Source: Bog-756 sp963845485 (GTDB lineage Bacteria > Actinomycetota > Acidimicrobiia > Acidimicrobiales > RAAP-2). From it: a stretch of 64,000 nt of DNA. The stretch lies in NCBI GenBank assembly GCA_963845485.1, contig CAWJSI010000007.1:1-64000 (forward strand), written 5' to 3'. The stretch's first letter is position 1; the number at the start of each line of letters is the position of its first letter. Below the pieces are notes generated by a model. It saw only the letters and a list, made by a program, of their open reading frames with translations, ran no database searches and was not told the DNA's origin. Of the stretch, positions 27,139-35,566 are shown piece by piece. Both the position numbers and the translations under genes were made by a program.

Positions 27139-28128
27139 CTACGCCCCGGACGCCGCGTACGACTCGAGGAACGAGACCGCGGGACCGGCGTCAGCCTGTC
27201 CGCAGTTGGGGCACTGAGGGGACTGCCCGGGGATGTTGAGCCAGTAGCCATCGACGAGGGATCTGGTAGCCGCCACCACGCTGGTCAGGGCGGTGGCGGC
27301 GACAGGGCCGCTCCCGGGTATCGAGGTCGTGATGCCCAGCAGGATCAGGTGGGTGGGCTCGGCTGCCCGGGCCTGGGCGGCCGCCTGGGTGACGAACGAG
27401 GTAAACCCGGGTTCGACCTCGGCCTGCTGGCCCTGGATCTCGACCACGTCGGACGTCGCCGCGCCCTGACCGGCCACGTTCAGGTTGAGGTAGCCGGAGA
27501 ACTTCCCCCGGCCCGAGCTCAGCTGGTTCGACGCCGTGTAGCTCGGATCGAGGATCGGCGTCAGGTTGGCGGCCGGCGTGAAGATCATCTGGAGTCCGTG
27601 GGCATGGGCCAGGGTCAGCGCCTGGGCGGCGAAAGTGAACGGTGCCGCTTTCTCATTGCTCGGCGTGGACGCCCAGGCCTCGTTGTCGTAGAGGACGTAC
27701 TTGACGCCGGGCTCGATCGTGTTGTCGAGGATGCTCGTCTGCATGGTGGTGAAGCTGGCGAAGGACTCAACTCGCTGGGCCAGGGGGACGAGGGCGTCGG
27801 GAGCGCTCCCGTGGGGCCGGACGATGAGCAGGGTCCGTGGCGAGTTGAAGAGCTCGGTGATGGTGGTGGCGGGCAGGCCGCTCCGCTCCAACAGCGAAAG
27901 GGTGAAGTCCTCGATCAGCCAGTAGGGACCGGTGGCCGCCGGCCCCGGCGTGGTCGGCGCCGTGGTCGACGGGACGGCGGTCGTCGAGGTGGTCGCCGGT
28001 GGCGGGTTGGTCGTCGTACTCCTCGGAGCGTTGGCACTCGGTGGACCCGACCCGCACGAGCAGATGAGCACGGCGGAGACGCTGAGGGCGGCGACCGTGG
28101 CGGTCCACCGTGACCTTCGACGAGTCAT
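27139..28128 (-). CDS. Putative lipoprotein, TIM-barrel-like, unknown function
   Basis: 329 residues. The N-terminal signal (TATVAALSVSAVLICSCGSG) ends in a lipobox-like I-C-S-C, then a Thr/Pro/Ala linker of about 35 residues typical of cell-wall-spanning lipoproteins. The globular part has alternating beta/alpha segments (YVLYDNEAWASTP, AHGLQMIFTPAANL, SDVVEIQGQQAEVEPG, HLILLGITTSIPG) suggestive of a TIM barrel, as in glycoside-hydrolase-like proteins, but I cannot identify a catalytic pair. It precedes the GH26-like gene on the same strand and probably belongs to the same surface-polysaccharide system. Confidence 0.75.
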   Translation of the reverse strand: MTRRRSRWTATVAALSVSAVLICSCGSGPPSANAPRSTTTNPPPATTSTTAVPSTTAPTTPGPAATGPYWLIEDFTLSLLERSGLPATTITELFNSPRTLLIVRPHGSAPDALVPLAQRVESFASFTTMQTSILDNTIEPGVKYVLYDNEAWASTPSNEKAAPFTFAAQALTLAHAHGLQMIFTPAANLTPILDPSYTASNQLSSGRGKFSGYLNLNVAGQGAATSDVVEIQGQQAEVEPGFTSFVTQAAAQARAAEPTHLILLGITTSIPGSGPVAATALTSVVAATRSLVDGYWLNIPGQSPQCPNCGQADAGPAVSFLESYAASGA

Positions 28129-28442
28129 CGTTCCTCCCGTCCGCCCACAGTGGTTCCGTCGACCCCGGGAGCGAACCGGACACGACGGCCCCGCCCCTCC
28201 CGTCGGCTAGCCGACGTCTTCACGCTACCGGGAGTGGTGGTCCGAGAAACGGCGGAGCGGAGCGTGGGGCGATCGAGGGTGGCTGTCGTGAGCGGTGCCC
28301 CATCTACAATGTGCAGGGCACGGGCAACGACCGGGGCGCCAGGCGGCGTCGTCGGTCGCACGGACCACCATGGTGACATCGGGGGCTCGGGTCGGCGGTG
28401 CGCCGGGGCCGTCGGCGAGAAGATCGGGGGGCAGGAGGCACC
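28129..28442. other. Divergent intergenic region
   Basis: About 314 bp between the lipoprotein gene and the sulfatase gene. A 16-bp perfect palindrome lies at 28201-28216. The rest is GC-rich with no gene. Presumably it holds both promoters. Confidence 0.5.
28201..28216. promoter_or_regulatory. Perfect 16-bp palindrome CGTCGGCTAGCCGACG
   Basis: Self-complementary 16-mer about 75 bp upstream of the lipoprotein start in the divergent gap shared with the sulfatase gene. It fits an operator for a dimeric regulator. Confidence 0.4.
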
Positions 28443-29944
28443 ATGAGGATCATCTACTTCGACATCGACACGCTGCGTGCCGACCATCTGGGTTGCTACG
28501 GCTACGGACGGGCCACCAGCCCGACCATCGACGCCTTGGCCGCCGAGGGTCTCCGTTTCGACAACGTCCACGCCTCGGACACGCCGTGTCTGCCCTCGCG
28601 TTCGGCTCTCTGTTCGGGCCAGTTCGGGATACGCAACGGCTCCATCAACCACGGCGGCCCCTCGACGGACCCGTTCCCCGAGGGCCGTGACCGCCAGTTC
28701 CAGACCTCGCTGGCCCGCCACGGGTGGATGAGTGCCCTGCGGGCCGAAGGGGTGTGGACCGCTTCCATCAGCACGTTCGCCGAGCGGCACTCGGCCTACC
28801 ACTTCGAGGCCGGGTTCAACGAGTGCTTCAACCTCGGGACCCGGGGCATGGAGACGGCCGAGCAGGTCTCGGCGGTGGCCCGTGACTGGTTGACCCGCAA
28901 CGGCCAGCGCGAGGACTGGTTCCTCCATGTCCATCTGTGGGATCCCCACACCCCGTACCGCACGCCCTTGTCCTTCGGGGACCCCTTCGGTGACGGTTGG
29001 GTACCGGCCTGGCTGACCGAGGAGGTCCGGGCCGACCACTGGACACAGCCCGGGCCCCACTCGGCCCAGGAGATCGCCGGGTTCAGTCCCCGCACCGTGT
29101 GGGACGAGTGGACCCGCCAGCCCCAACAGGCGACGTCGCTGGAGGACGTGGCCCGGGTCTACGACGGCTACGACACCGGGGTGCGTTACGCCGACCACCA
29201 CGTGGGCCAGGTCCTCGACCAGCTCGGCACCCTTGGCCTCTTGGACGACACGGCGGTGATGGTCTCCTCGGACCACGGGGAGAACCTCGGCGAGTTGGGC
29301 ATCTACTGCGACCACCAGACGGCCGACCAGTTCACCACCCGACTGCCGGTGGTCCTCCGGTGGCCGGGCCTCGATACGCGGCGCTGCCCGTCCAGGACGG
29401 ACTCCACTATCAGATTGACGTGATGGCGACGGTGCTGGAGCTGAGTGGGGCGACGGTGCCCGAGACCTGGGACGGCCGGTCCTTCGCCACGGCCCTGACC
29501 GCAGGCGAGCCGAGCGGGCGAGACCACCTGGTGCTTTCCCACGCCGCCTGGACGGCCCAGCGGTCGGTCCGCTTCGGGAACTGGTTGTGTATGGAGACCT
29601 ACTGGGATGCCTTCCACGGGTTCCCCGAGGTGATGCTGTTCGACCTGGACGACGATCCCTACGAGCAACGCAATCGGGCGCCCGACTCCCCTGACGTGGT
29701 GTCCCACGCCATGGGCCTTCTCCACGAGTGGAAGGGGGACGCCATGAGCCGCTCGTCCCACGGCATCGACCCGATGTGGTCGGTCCTCCACGAGGGCGGT
29801 CCCTGGCACTCGAGGGTGGACGTGGCCTGGTACCTCGACCGCCTGCGGGCTACCGGACGTGGGCAGTGGGCCGACCGGTTCGAGGCCCGTGGTCCTCTGG
29901 GCGGGGGATCGGCCTTCCCGTCCAGCCTCGACCCGACCATGTAG
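28443..29944 (+). pseudogene. Type I sulfatase (formylglycine-type), frame broken by one missing base
   Basis: Starts at ATG 28443 after a strong AGGAGG site. The first frame carries Asp7/Asp9 metal ligands (FDIDTLRADH), the formylglycine signature CLPSRSALCSG with Cys49, and SSDHGENLGE; it stops at 29423. The continuation in the -1 frame carries YQIDVMATVLEL, the C-terminal FDLDDDPYEQRNRAPDSPD block and ends at 29944. The change occurs between about 29365 and 29385, and total length is one base short of a 500-codon gene. As a complete protein it would cleave sulfate esters after Cys maturation; no maturase gene is in view. It lacks a signal peptide. Confidence 0.8.
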
Positions 29945-29962
29945 CCGCGTCGCGATCGATCA

Positions 29963-31912
29963 TCACCGGTCGCCCCGGCGCCGGCCCGGCCGCCACTCGG
30001 GCTCCCGCTCCTGGATGAAGGCCCCGGACTCCCGGAGGTACTCGACCACCTGGTCGGCGGCTGCACTGACCACGACCTGGGTGGTATCGATCCGGATATC
30101 GGGGAAGCGGGGGGCTTCGTAGGGGGAGTCGACACCGGTGAAGTTGGTGAGCTCGCCGCGGCGGGCCTTCCCGTAGAGGCCCTTCACGTCCCGCTGCTCG
30201 GCGACGGCCAGCGGGGTGTCCACGAACACCTCGTAGAACCGGTCGCTGCCGATCAGCTCCCGGGCCATCTGGCGCTCAGCCTCGAACGGTGAGATCACCG
30301 AGACCAGGACGATGAGGCCGGCGTCGGCCATGAGGGAGGCCACCTCGGCCACCCGTCGGATGTTCTCCACCCGGTCGGCGTCGCTGAACCCGAGGTTCTT
30401 GCTCAGCCCGTGGCGGACGTTGTCGCCGTCCAGGAGGTAGGTGTGGCGTCCGAAGGCGTGGAGCCGTCGTTCGACGTTGTCGGCGATGGTCGATTTCCCG
30501 GCCCCCGACAGCCCGGTGAACCACACGACCCCGGGCTGCTGGCCGTTGAGGGCGGCCCGGGCGTCACAGTCGACGGCCATGGTCTGCCAGTGGACGTTCT
30601 CCGACCGACGCAGGGCGAAGTGCAGCAGTCCGGCCCCCACCGTGTTGTTGGTCAGCCGATCGACCAGGACGAACCCCCCGGTCTCCCGGTGGTGCTCGTA
30701 GGGGTCGAAGGGGATGGGCCGGTCGAGGGCCAGGTTGACCACCCCGATCTCGTTCAGCTCCAACGAACTGGCCGCAGTGTGCTCCAAGGTGTTGACATTG
30801 ACCTTGTACTTGAGTTGGCTGACCGTGGCCCCTGCCGTCCTGCTCCCCACCTTCAACAGGTAGGGGCGGCCCGGGAGCATCACCTGATCGCTCATCCAGA
30901 CCAGGTGGGCCTCGAACTGGTCGGCCACCCCAGGGGCGTCGTCCGCCGCCGCCATCACATCCCCCCGGCTGATGTCGATCTCGTCGGCCAGGGTGAGGGT
31001 GACCGACTGGCCGGCCACGGCCTCGTCGAGGTCGCCGTCGTAGGTGACCACCCGCCGCACCGTGGTCAGACGATCATCGGGAAGCACCCGGATCCGGTCC
31101 CCGGGACGCACCACCCCACTGGTGATCCGACCGGCGAATCCCCGGAAGTCGAGGTCGGGCCGGTTCACCCACTGGACGGCCATGCGGAACGGCTTGGCCT
31201 GCTCCTCGGCCTCGATCTCCACCGTTTCGAGGAATCCGATGAACGTGGGTCCGTCGTACCAGGGCGTGTTCTGGCTCAGCTCGGTGATGTTGTCGCCGCG
31301 GAGGGCCGACATGGGGATGCAGGTGATGTCCACGAGGCCGATGCCTTCAGCGAACCGGCGGTAGTCGGCTTCAATCTGTCTCGTGATGGCTTCGGAGTAG
31401 CCGACCATGTCCAGCTTGTTGATGGCCAGAACCACCTTGTTGATGCCCAGGAGTGACACGAGGTAGCTGTGCCGTCGGGTCTGGTCGAGGACGCCCTTCC
31501 TGGCGTCAACCAGGATCACGGCCACGTCGGCGGTCGAGGCCCCGGTGACCATGTTCCGCGTGTACTGCTCGTGGCCCGGCGTGTCGGCCACGATGAACTT
31601 GCGTCGGTCGGTGGCGAAGAACCGGTAGGCCACGTCGATGGTGATGCCCTGCTCCCGCTCGGCGGCCAGTCCGTCGACCAACAGGGCGAAGTCGAGCTCA
31701 CCGCCCTGGGTGCCCACCTTCTTCGAGTCGCTTCGCAAGGCTTCGAGGTGGTCCTCGAAGACCAGCTTGGACTCGTAGAGCAGGCGGCCGATCAGGGTGC
31801 TCTTCCCGTCGTCCACGCTCCCACAGGTGATGAAGCGCAGCAGGCTCTTGTGCTCGTGGACCCGCAGGTACTCCTCGATGTCGGTATGGGCCAGTTCGGG
31901 CGTGAGTGTCAT
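29963..31912 (-). CDS. cysNC: Bifunctional sulfate adenylyltransferase subunit 1 / adenylylsulfate kinase
   Basis: 649-residue fusion that makes APS and then PAPS. The N-terminal CysN GTPase has GSVDDGKS (31-38), DTPGHEQYTRNM and NKLDMV, followed by EF-Tu-like barrels. From about residue 455 the APS kinase follows, with P-loop GLSGAGKS (467-474), DGDNVRHGLSKNLGFS and FEVFVDTPL-like FYEVFVDTPLAVAEQRD. It overlaps the cysD stop by one base (TGATG). The CysNC fusion and the absence of a PAPS reductase point to sulfate-donor supply rather than cysteine synthesis, in line with the neighbouring sulfatases. It is convergent with the sulfatase gene, 18 bp apart. Confidence 0.95.
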   Translation of the reverse strand: MTLTPELAHTDIEEYLRVHEHKSLLRFITCGSVDDGKSTLIGRLLYESKLVFEDHLEALRSDSKKVGTQGGELDFALLVDGLAAEREQGITIDVAYRFFATDRRKFIVADTPGHEQYTRNMVTGASTADVAVILVDARKGVLDQTRRHSYLVSLLGINKVVLAINKLDMVGYSEAITRQIEADYRRFAEGIGLVDITCIPMSALRGDNITELSQNTPWYDGPTFIGFLETVEIEAEEQAKPFRMAVQWVNRPDLDFRGFAGRITSGVVRPGDRIRVLPDDRLTTVRRVVTYDGDLDEAVAGQSVTLTLADEIDISRGDVMAAADDAPGVADQFEAHLVWMSDQVMLPGRPYLLKVGSRTAGATVSQLKYKVNVNTLEHTAASSLELNEIGVVNLALDRPIPFDPYEHHRETGGFVLVDRLTNNTVGAGLLHFALRRSENVHWQTMAVDCDARAALNGQQPGVVWFTGLSGAGKSTIADNVERRLHAFGRHTYLLDGDNVRHGLSKNLGFSDADRVENIRRVAEVASLMADAGLIVLVSVISPFEAERQMARELIGSDRFYEVFVDTPLAVAEQRDVKGLYGKARRGELTNFTGVDSPYEAPRFPDIRIDTTQVVVSAAADQVVEYLRESGAFIQEREPEWRPGRRRGDR

Positions 31913-32814
31913 CAGAAGTACCCCTCTTGCTTCTTGCGTTCCATGGATCCGCTGGCGTCATGGTCGATGACCCGACCCTGGCGCTCCGACGTGGTGGTGA
32001 GCAGCATCTCTTGGATGATGCCGGGCAGCGTGTCCGCCTCACTCTCGATGGCTCCGGTCAGTGGGTAGCACCCGAGGGTGCGGAAGCGCACGGAGCGGAG
32101 CTCGGGCACCTCGCCCGGGGCGAGGGGCATCCGGTCGTCGTCCACCATGATGAGGGTGCCGTCGCGCTCCACCACCGGCCGCTGAGCCGCGAAGTAGAGG
32201 GGCACCACGGGGATGTCCTGGAGGTAGATGTACTGCCACACGTCTAACTCGGTCCAGTTGGACAGCGGGAACACGCGGATGCTCTCGCCGGGCTGTTTGC
32301 GGGCGTTGCAGATATTCCACAGTTCAGGCCGTTGCTGTTTGGGATCCCAACGGTGCTGGGCCGTCCGCACCGAGTAGATCCGCTCTTTGGCCCGTGACTT
32401 CTCCTCGTCCCGCCGGGCACCGCCGAAGGCCAGATCGAAGCTGTACTTTTCGAGGGCCTGCTTCAACCCCTCGGTCTTCCACAGATCGGTGTGTACGGCC
32501 GAGCCGTGGGTGAAGGGGTTGACCTCTTGAGCCAGGCAGTCCGGGTTCTGGTGGACCAGGAGGTCGACGCCGAGCTGTTCGACCAGTGTGTCCCGGAACT
32601 CGTACATGGCCTGGAACTTCCAGGTGGTGTCCACGTGGAGGAGCGGGAACGGGGGCAGCCCGGGGTAGAAGGCCTTCATGGCCAGCTGGAGCATCACCGC
32701 ACTGTCCTTGCCCACCGAGTAGAGCATCACCGGTCGCTCGGACTCGGCCACCGCCTCTCGCATGATGGCGATGCTCTCGGACTCCAAGCGTTGGAGGTGG
32801 GTCAGTCGGGCCAT
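31912..32814 (-). CDS. cysD: Sulfate adenylyltransferase subunit 2
   Basis: 300 residues, normal length. The PP-loop SVGKDSAVML, FHVDTTWKF-like LLHVDTTWKFQAMYEFRD, FGGARRDEEKSRAKERIYS and FPLSNWTELDVWQYI are diagnostic of CysD, which forms APS from ATP and sulfate together with the CysN GTPase. First gene of the cysD-cysNC operon, translationally coupled to it. AGGGA precedes the ATG. Two tandem palindromes lie about 160-190 bp upstream (32972-33005) and may control expression. Confidence 0.95.
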   Translation of the reverse strand: MARLTHLQRLESESIAIMREAVAESERPVMLYSVGKDSAVMLQLAMKAFYPGLPPFPLLHVDTTWKFQAMYEFRDTLVEQLGVDLLVHQNPDCLAQEVNPFTHGSAVHTDLWKTEGLKQALEKYSFDLAFGGARRDEEKSRAKERIYSVRTAQHRWDPKQQRPELWNICNARKQPGESIRVFPLSNWTELDVWQYIYLQDIPVVPLYFAAQRPVVERDGTLIMVDDDRMPLAPGEVPELRSVRFRTLGCYPLTGAIESEADTLPGIIQEMLLTTTSERQGRVIDHDASGSMERKKQEGYF

Positions 32815-33295
32815 CGGTCCCTGCTTTCTTCCGTAAACGGCGTAGGTCTGCGATCTGTCGTTGCGGTGTCGGGCGACTGCTGGGTTGGTAGGACATCGCC
32901 GTGATCGCCCAGAGCGGATGTCGATGCGTGATCAGCGGCGGAGGAAGGACGGAACCCACATAGGGGCAATACCACTAGCAGTGGGAATAGCCTCACTAAG
33001 AGTGATTTATGATCACCTCAGTATGACGGGGCGGATCACGTTTGGGAAGGGGGACAACAGAAAGATTCGTGTCGGGACGGTGACGAACGACGGCACCCCA
33101 CGCGGTTTGATGATGGTCGGTTACCGCCAGAAGTGACCGCGGATCTGCTCCGTGAGGAAGGCTTGGGCACCTACTTTTGCGTCCGGGATCGAGCTGCGCC
33201 CTGGTCGAGGGGCCCGTCCCGGAGGCGAGGCTTCGTAACGACGGCCGCCGAGCGTTTCGTTACTCGGGCCTCGGAGTGACGCGTCTACTCGGGCC
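32815..33295. other. Intergenic region with cysD control sites and a TetR-tail duplication
   Basis: About 480 bp. Two 13-bp palindromes and an adjacent GTGAT/ATCAC inverted repeat (33007-33021) mark the likely cysD promoter region, which is AT-rich around 32990-33025. At the right end a 25-bp tandem duplication overlaps the TetR gene stop. A short plus-strand open frame (32861-33136) crosses these sites and is not convincing as a gene. Confidence 0.5.
32972..33005. promoter_or_regulatory. Two tandem palindromes CACT-N3-AGTG upstream of cysD
   Basis: CCACTAGCAGTGG (32972-32984) and TCACTAAGAGTGA (32993-33005) share CACT-N3-AGTG, and their centres (32978 and 32999) are 21 bp apart, two helical turns. 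This is the layout of a cooperative double operator. The same core occurs at 17109-17119 upstream of the sulfatase-like gene. Confidence 0.6.
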
Positions 33296-33310
33296 TCAGA
33301 GTGACGCGTC
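33261..33310. repeat. 25-bp tandem duplication at the TetR gene 3' end
   Basis: Two adjacent 25-bp copies differ at one base. The right copy contains the last codons and stop of the TetR gene; the left copy lies just past it. Confidence 0.6.
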
Positions 33311-33916
33311 GAGCAACGCAGCCGCCGCCGCCCGGGCCGACCGGGTGATGGAGGGGTCGTGGTCCAGATTGGCGGCGAGCCCCGCCCCATCGAACAGGGC
33401 CTGGAGCTGGCGGGCCAGCTCGCCGGGATGCCGGGCTCCGGCCTGCTGGGCCAAGTCGGTGAGGAGGGCCCGCATCCATGACCGGTAGTCGGCGGCCGCC
33501 CGGGCGACGACCTCGCCGTTGGCCACCTCGGCCGAGGCGGCGGTGAAGGCGCACCCCCGGAATCCCGGCTGGGAGACGATCTCCCCTTGGGCCTCGAACA
33601 CGGCGAGCAGTCGTCGGCGGGGATCGCGGTGGCGTTCGACGGCCGCCTCGAGCCGCGCCGTCGTGGCGTCGTGGCGCGAGGCCAGATAGGCCTGCACCAA
33701 CCCCTCTTTGCTCCCGAACAGGTTGTAGAGGGAGGCCTTGGCCACCCCGGCGTGTTCGATGATCCGGTCGATTCCCACCGTCTGGATGCCCTCGGCGTAG
33801 AAGAGCTCGTCGGCCGATGCCAACAGGCGCTCCCGGGCCGAGCGGGCACCGGCGTTCCCACTCCGTATGCCCTTACTCGAGTGCGGCGAAGCCGTCGCCG
33901 TCCCTGGCGTCACCAC
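33296..33916 (-). CDS. TetR/AcrR family transcriptional regulator
   Basis: 206 residues. The N-terminal helix-turn-helix is ERLLASADELFYAEGIQTVGI followed by VAKASLYNLFGSKEGLV, a textbook TetR DNA-binding domain; the C-terminal helices form the ligand pocket. It lies downstream of, and on the same strand as, the DUF427 and SDR genes. The promoter of that set carries TAGACAGACAGGTCTA, a fitting TetR operator, so autoregulation of a three-gene unit is likely. Start at GTG 33916 is uncertain; the first 25 residues are low-complexity. Confidence 0.85.
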   Translation of the reverse strand: MVTPGTATASPHSSKGIRSGNAGARSARERLLASADELFYAEGIQTVGIDRIIEHAGVAKASLYNLFGSKEGLVQAYLASRHDATTARLEAAVERHRDPRRRLLAVFEAQGEIVSQPGFRGCAFTAASAEVANGEVVARAAADYRSWMRALLTDLAQQAGARHPGELARQLQALFDGAGLAANLDHDPSITRSARAAAAALLDASL

Positions 33917-33964
33917 CCGGACTCTCCCGGACTGCCGATCATCTGCATGCGTGGCCTGTCTAGC

Positions 33965-34351
33965 TCAGCCCGGACCTGGATCCGTGGAACTGATGTCGAC
34001 GCGGTCGGGGTAGAAGGCCACGAACCCGGCGATGGCCTGGACCGCGGGATACGGCTCGAGGTAGGTCCAGACGGCGTCCTCCACGTTCCCGTCGGGACCG
34101 GCAACGGTAAAATACGAGGCATCGCCCTTGAACGGGCAATAGGTGGTGGTGGTGCTCGAAAGCAGCACGGTTTCGTCCACGTCGGCCAGGGGGAAGTACT
34201 GCACCGTCGGGTGCCCGGCCTCTGTGAGGGTGAGGGTGGCGGTGCTGTCGGCGACGACCATCGGGCCTGACCGCACGACGAAGCGCTTGTCGCTCGCCTC
34301 GATGGTGATGGGATGGTCGGGTCCTGGGACCAGCTGCTCTCGGACTGCCAT
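33965..34351 (-). CDS. DUF427 family protein
   Basis: 128 residues with the DUF427 pattern: PITIEASDKRFVVRSGPMVVADS, then YFPLADVDETVLLSSTTTTYCPFKGDASYF and AVWTYLEPYPAVQAIAGFVAFYPDRVDI. The family is a small beta fold of unknown function, very common in actinobacteria and often near oxidoreductases. ATG 34351 follows GAGGAACATCCC. It lies between the SDR gene and the TetR gene on the same strand, within the presumed TetR-controlled unit. Confidence 0.9.
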   Translation of the reverse strand: MAVREQLVPGPDHPITIEASDKRFVVRSGPMVVADSTATLTLTEAGHPTVQYFPLADVDETVLLSSTTTTYCPFKGDASYFTVAGPDGNVEDAVWTYLEPYPAVQAIAGFVAFYPDRVDISSTDPGPG

Positions 34352-34446
34352 GGGATGTTCCTCTGGGAATCGTGGTTTTCGGGGGCTCGTGGTTCTGGGT
34401 GATGTTTGACGAAGTGAGCCTGGTGTTGTGGGTCGGTGCTGGGTGA

Positions 34447-35181
34447 TCACACCGCGGTGCGGCCGCCGTCGACAGGGATCAATGCACCGGTCATGTAGCT
34501 CGCCTTGTCCGAGGCCAGGAAGGCGACGACTTCGGCGATCTCCTCGACCTGTGCGCCCCGGCCGAACAGGGTGGTCGAACCGAGTTGGCCGATGAGCTCG
34601 GGGTTGGACCCGTCGGTGTACACCGGTCCCGGGGCGACGGTGTTGACCCGTACGCCGGCCGGACTGAACTCGGCCGCCCAGGCCCGGGTCATGGCGGTCA
34701 GCGCCGCTTTGGTGGCGCCGTAGGCCGCGCCACCGGCGAGACCTATGTGTCCAGCCATCGAGTCGATGCTCACGATGCTGCCCCGCCCCCGGGCCGCCAT
34801 GCCCGGGGCGAACGCCCCTACCAGCTGGTACGCGGCCCGCACATTGCTGGCGAAGAGCCGGTCGAAGGTGGCGGTATCGAGGTCGGCGGTCGGCCCGAAC
34901 CAGGAGAAGCCCCCGTTGTTCACCAGTACGTCTACTTCGCCCGCGCGGCCGGCCAGGCGATCGACGTCGTCGGCGTCACCCAGGTCCGCGCCCTCGAAGC
35001 GGGCGCTCCCGCCGGCGGCTTCGATCTCCTTCACGGTTGCCTCACCCCGACCGGTGTCTCGTCCGTGGACGATGACGGTGAAACCGTCGGTGCCGAGCTT
35101 GAGGGCGGTGGCGTGTCCGATCCCCGAGGTTGCCCCGGTGACGAGGGCCACCCGATCCTGTGATGCAGCTCGGTCCGTCAT
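34447..35181 (-). CDS. Short-chain dehydrogenase/reductase
   Basis: 244 residues. The Rossmann nucleotide loop is VTGATSGIGHATAL, the NNGG motif is VLVNNGGFSW, and the catalytic Ser/Tyr/Lys appear in IVSIDSMAGH and AAYGATKAAL. The C-terminal EIAEVVAFLASDKASYMTGALIPVDGG is the usual SDR ending. R-rich GRDTGRGE after the second strand favours NADP. Substrate is unknown. ATG 35181 has AAAGGA upstream. Its promoter contains the TetR-type operator at 35221-35236, 40 bp before the start. Confidence 0.9.
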   Translation of the reverse strand: MTDRAASQDRVALVTGATSGIGHATALKLGTDGFTVIVHGRDTGRGEATVKEIEAAGGSARFEGADLGDADDVDRLAGRAGEVDVLVNNGGFSWFGPTADLDTATFDRLFASNVRAAYQLVGAFAPGMAARGRGSIVSIDSMAGHIGLAGGAAYGATKAALTAMTRAWAAEFSPAGVRVNTVAPGPVYTDGSNPELIGQLGSTTLFGRGAQVEEIAEVVAFLASDKASYMTGALIPVDGGRTAV

Positions 35182-35220
35182 TGTGGGTCCTTTCGTTGGC
35201 AGTAGGCCTGGCCGATAAAC

Positions 35221-35236
35221 TAGACAGACAGGTCTA
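35221..35236. promoter_or_regulatory. TetR-type operator TAGACAGACAGGTCTA
   Basis: Perfect TAGAC/GTCTA arms with a 6-bp centre, the format of operators of many TetR regulators. It lies 40 bp upstream of the SDR start, and a TetR gene closes the same gene set. Confidence 0.65.
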
Positions 35237-35320
35237 CCTATGTCAAGCGGTCCGGAAGCACCTGGGTCGGTAGAGGTTCGACCGGCGAACCAGACGTCGA
35301 TGAGAGTTGGCTCCCTCGGC

Positions 35321-35358
35321 CCCGGGAAAGCCACCCGGGAAAGCCACCCGGGAAAGCC
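35321..35358. repeat. Three tandem 13-bp units CCCGGGAAAGCCA
   Basis: Two complete units and a 12-bp third follow each other without mismatch in non-coding DNA. Confidence 0.6.
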
Positions 35359-35406
35359 GTGCGTGGTTCCCGTCTCCCAACCTGAGGCGACGGGGAGGGC
35401 TCCTGC

Positions 35407-35433
35407 GTCAGCGGGGCAACCGGCCCAGCTGAC
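35407..35433. repeat. Hairpin GTCAGC ... GCTGAC
   Basis: Six-base outer arms and an inner GGG/CCC with a GCAACCGG loop. It is upstream of the TauE/SafE gene and may be part of its leader. It does not match a riboswitch class I know. Confidence 0.35.
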
Positions 35434-35552
35434 TCGATGGCCTCTGTGCGGACTGGCCTCTGTGAGGTAGAGGTGCAGCGGTTGGCCTCGGGCCCGCTGG
35501 TGATCGGCGAGGAAAACTTGTGGCGGTGTCGACGAAGGCTGTGCGATGCTCA

Positions 35553-35566
35553 ATTCCTACCGGAAT
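35553..35566. promoter_or_regulatory. Inverted repeat ATTCC-TACC-GGAAT before the TauE/SafE gene
   Basis: Perfect 5-bp arms 25 bp upstream of the GTG start, where a repressor could block transcription. A role in sulfur control is suggested only by the gene family. Confidence 0.4.

Noticed and set aside
29365..29385. Programmed -1 frameshift in the sulfatase gene
   Set aside because: No slippery heptamer or following pseudoknot is evident, and five other genes show similar one-base breaks.
32861..33136. Short plus-strand open frame of 91 codons
   Set aside because: It crosses the cysD control sites, has no ribosome site and no recognisable domain.
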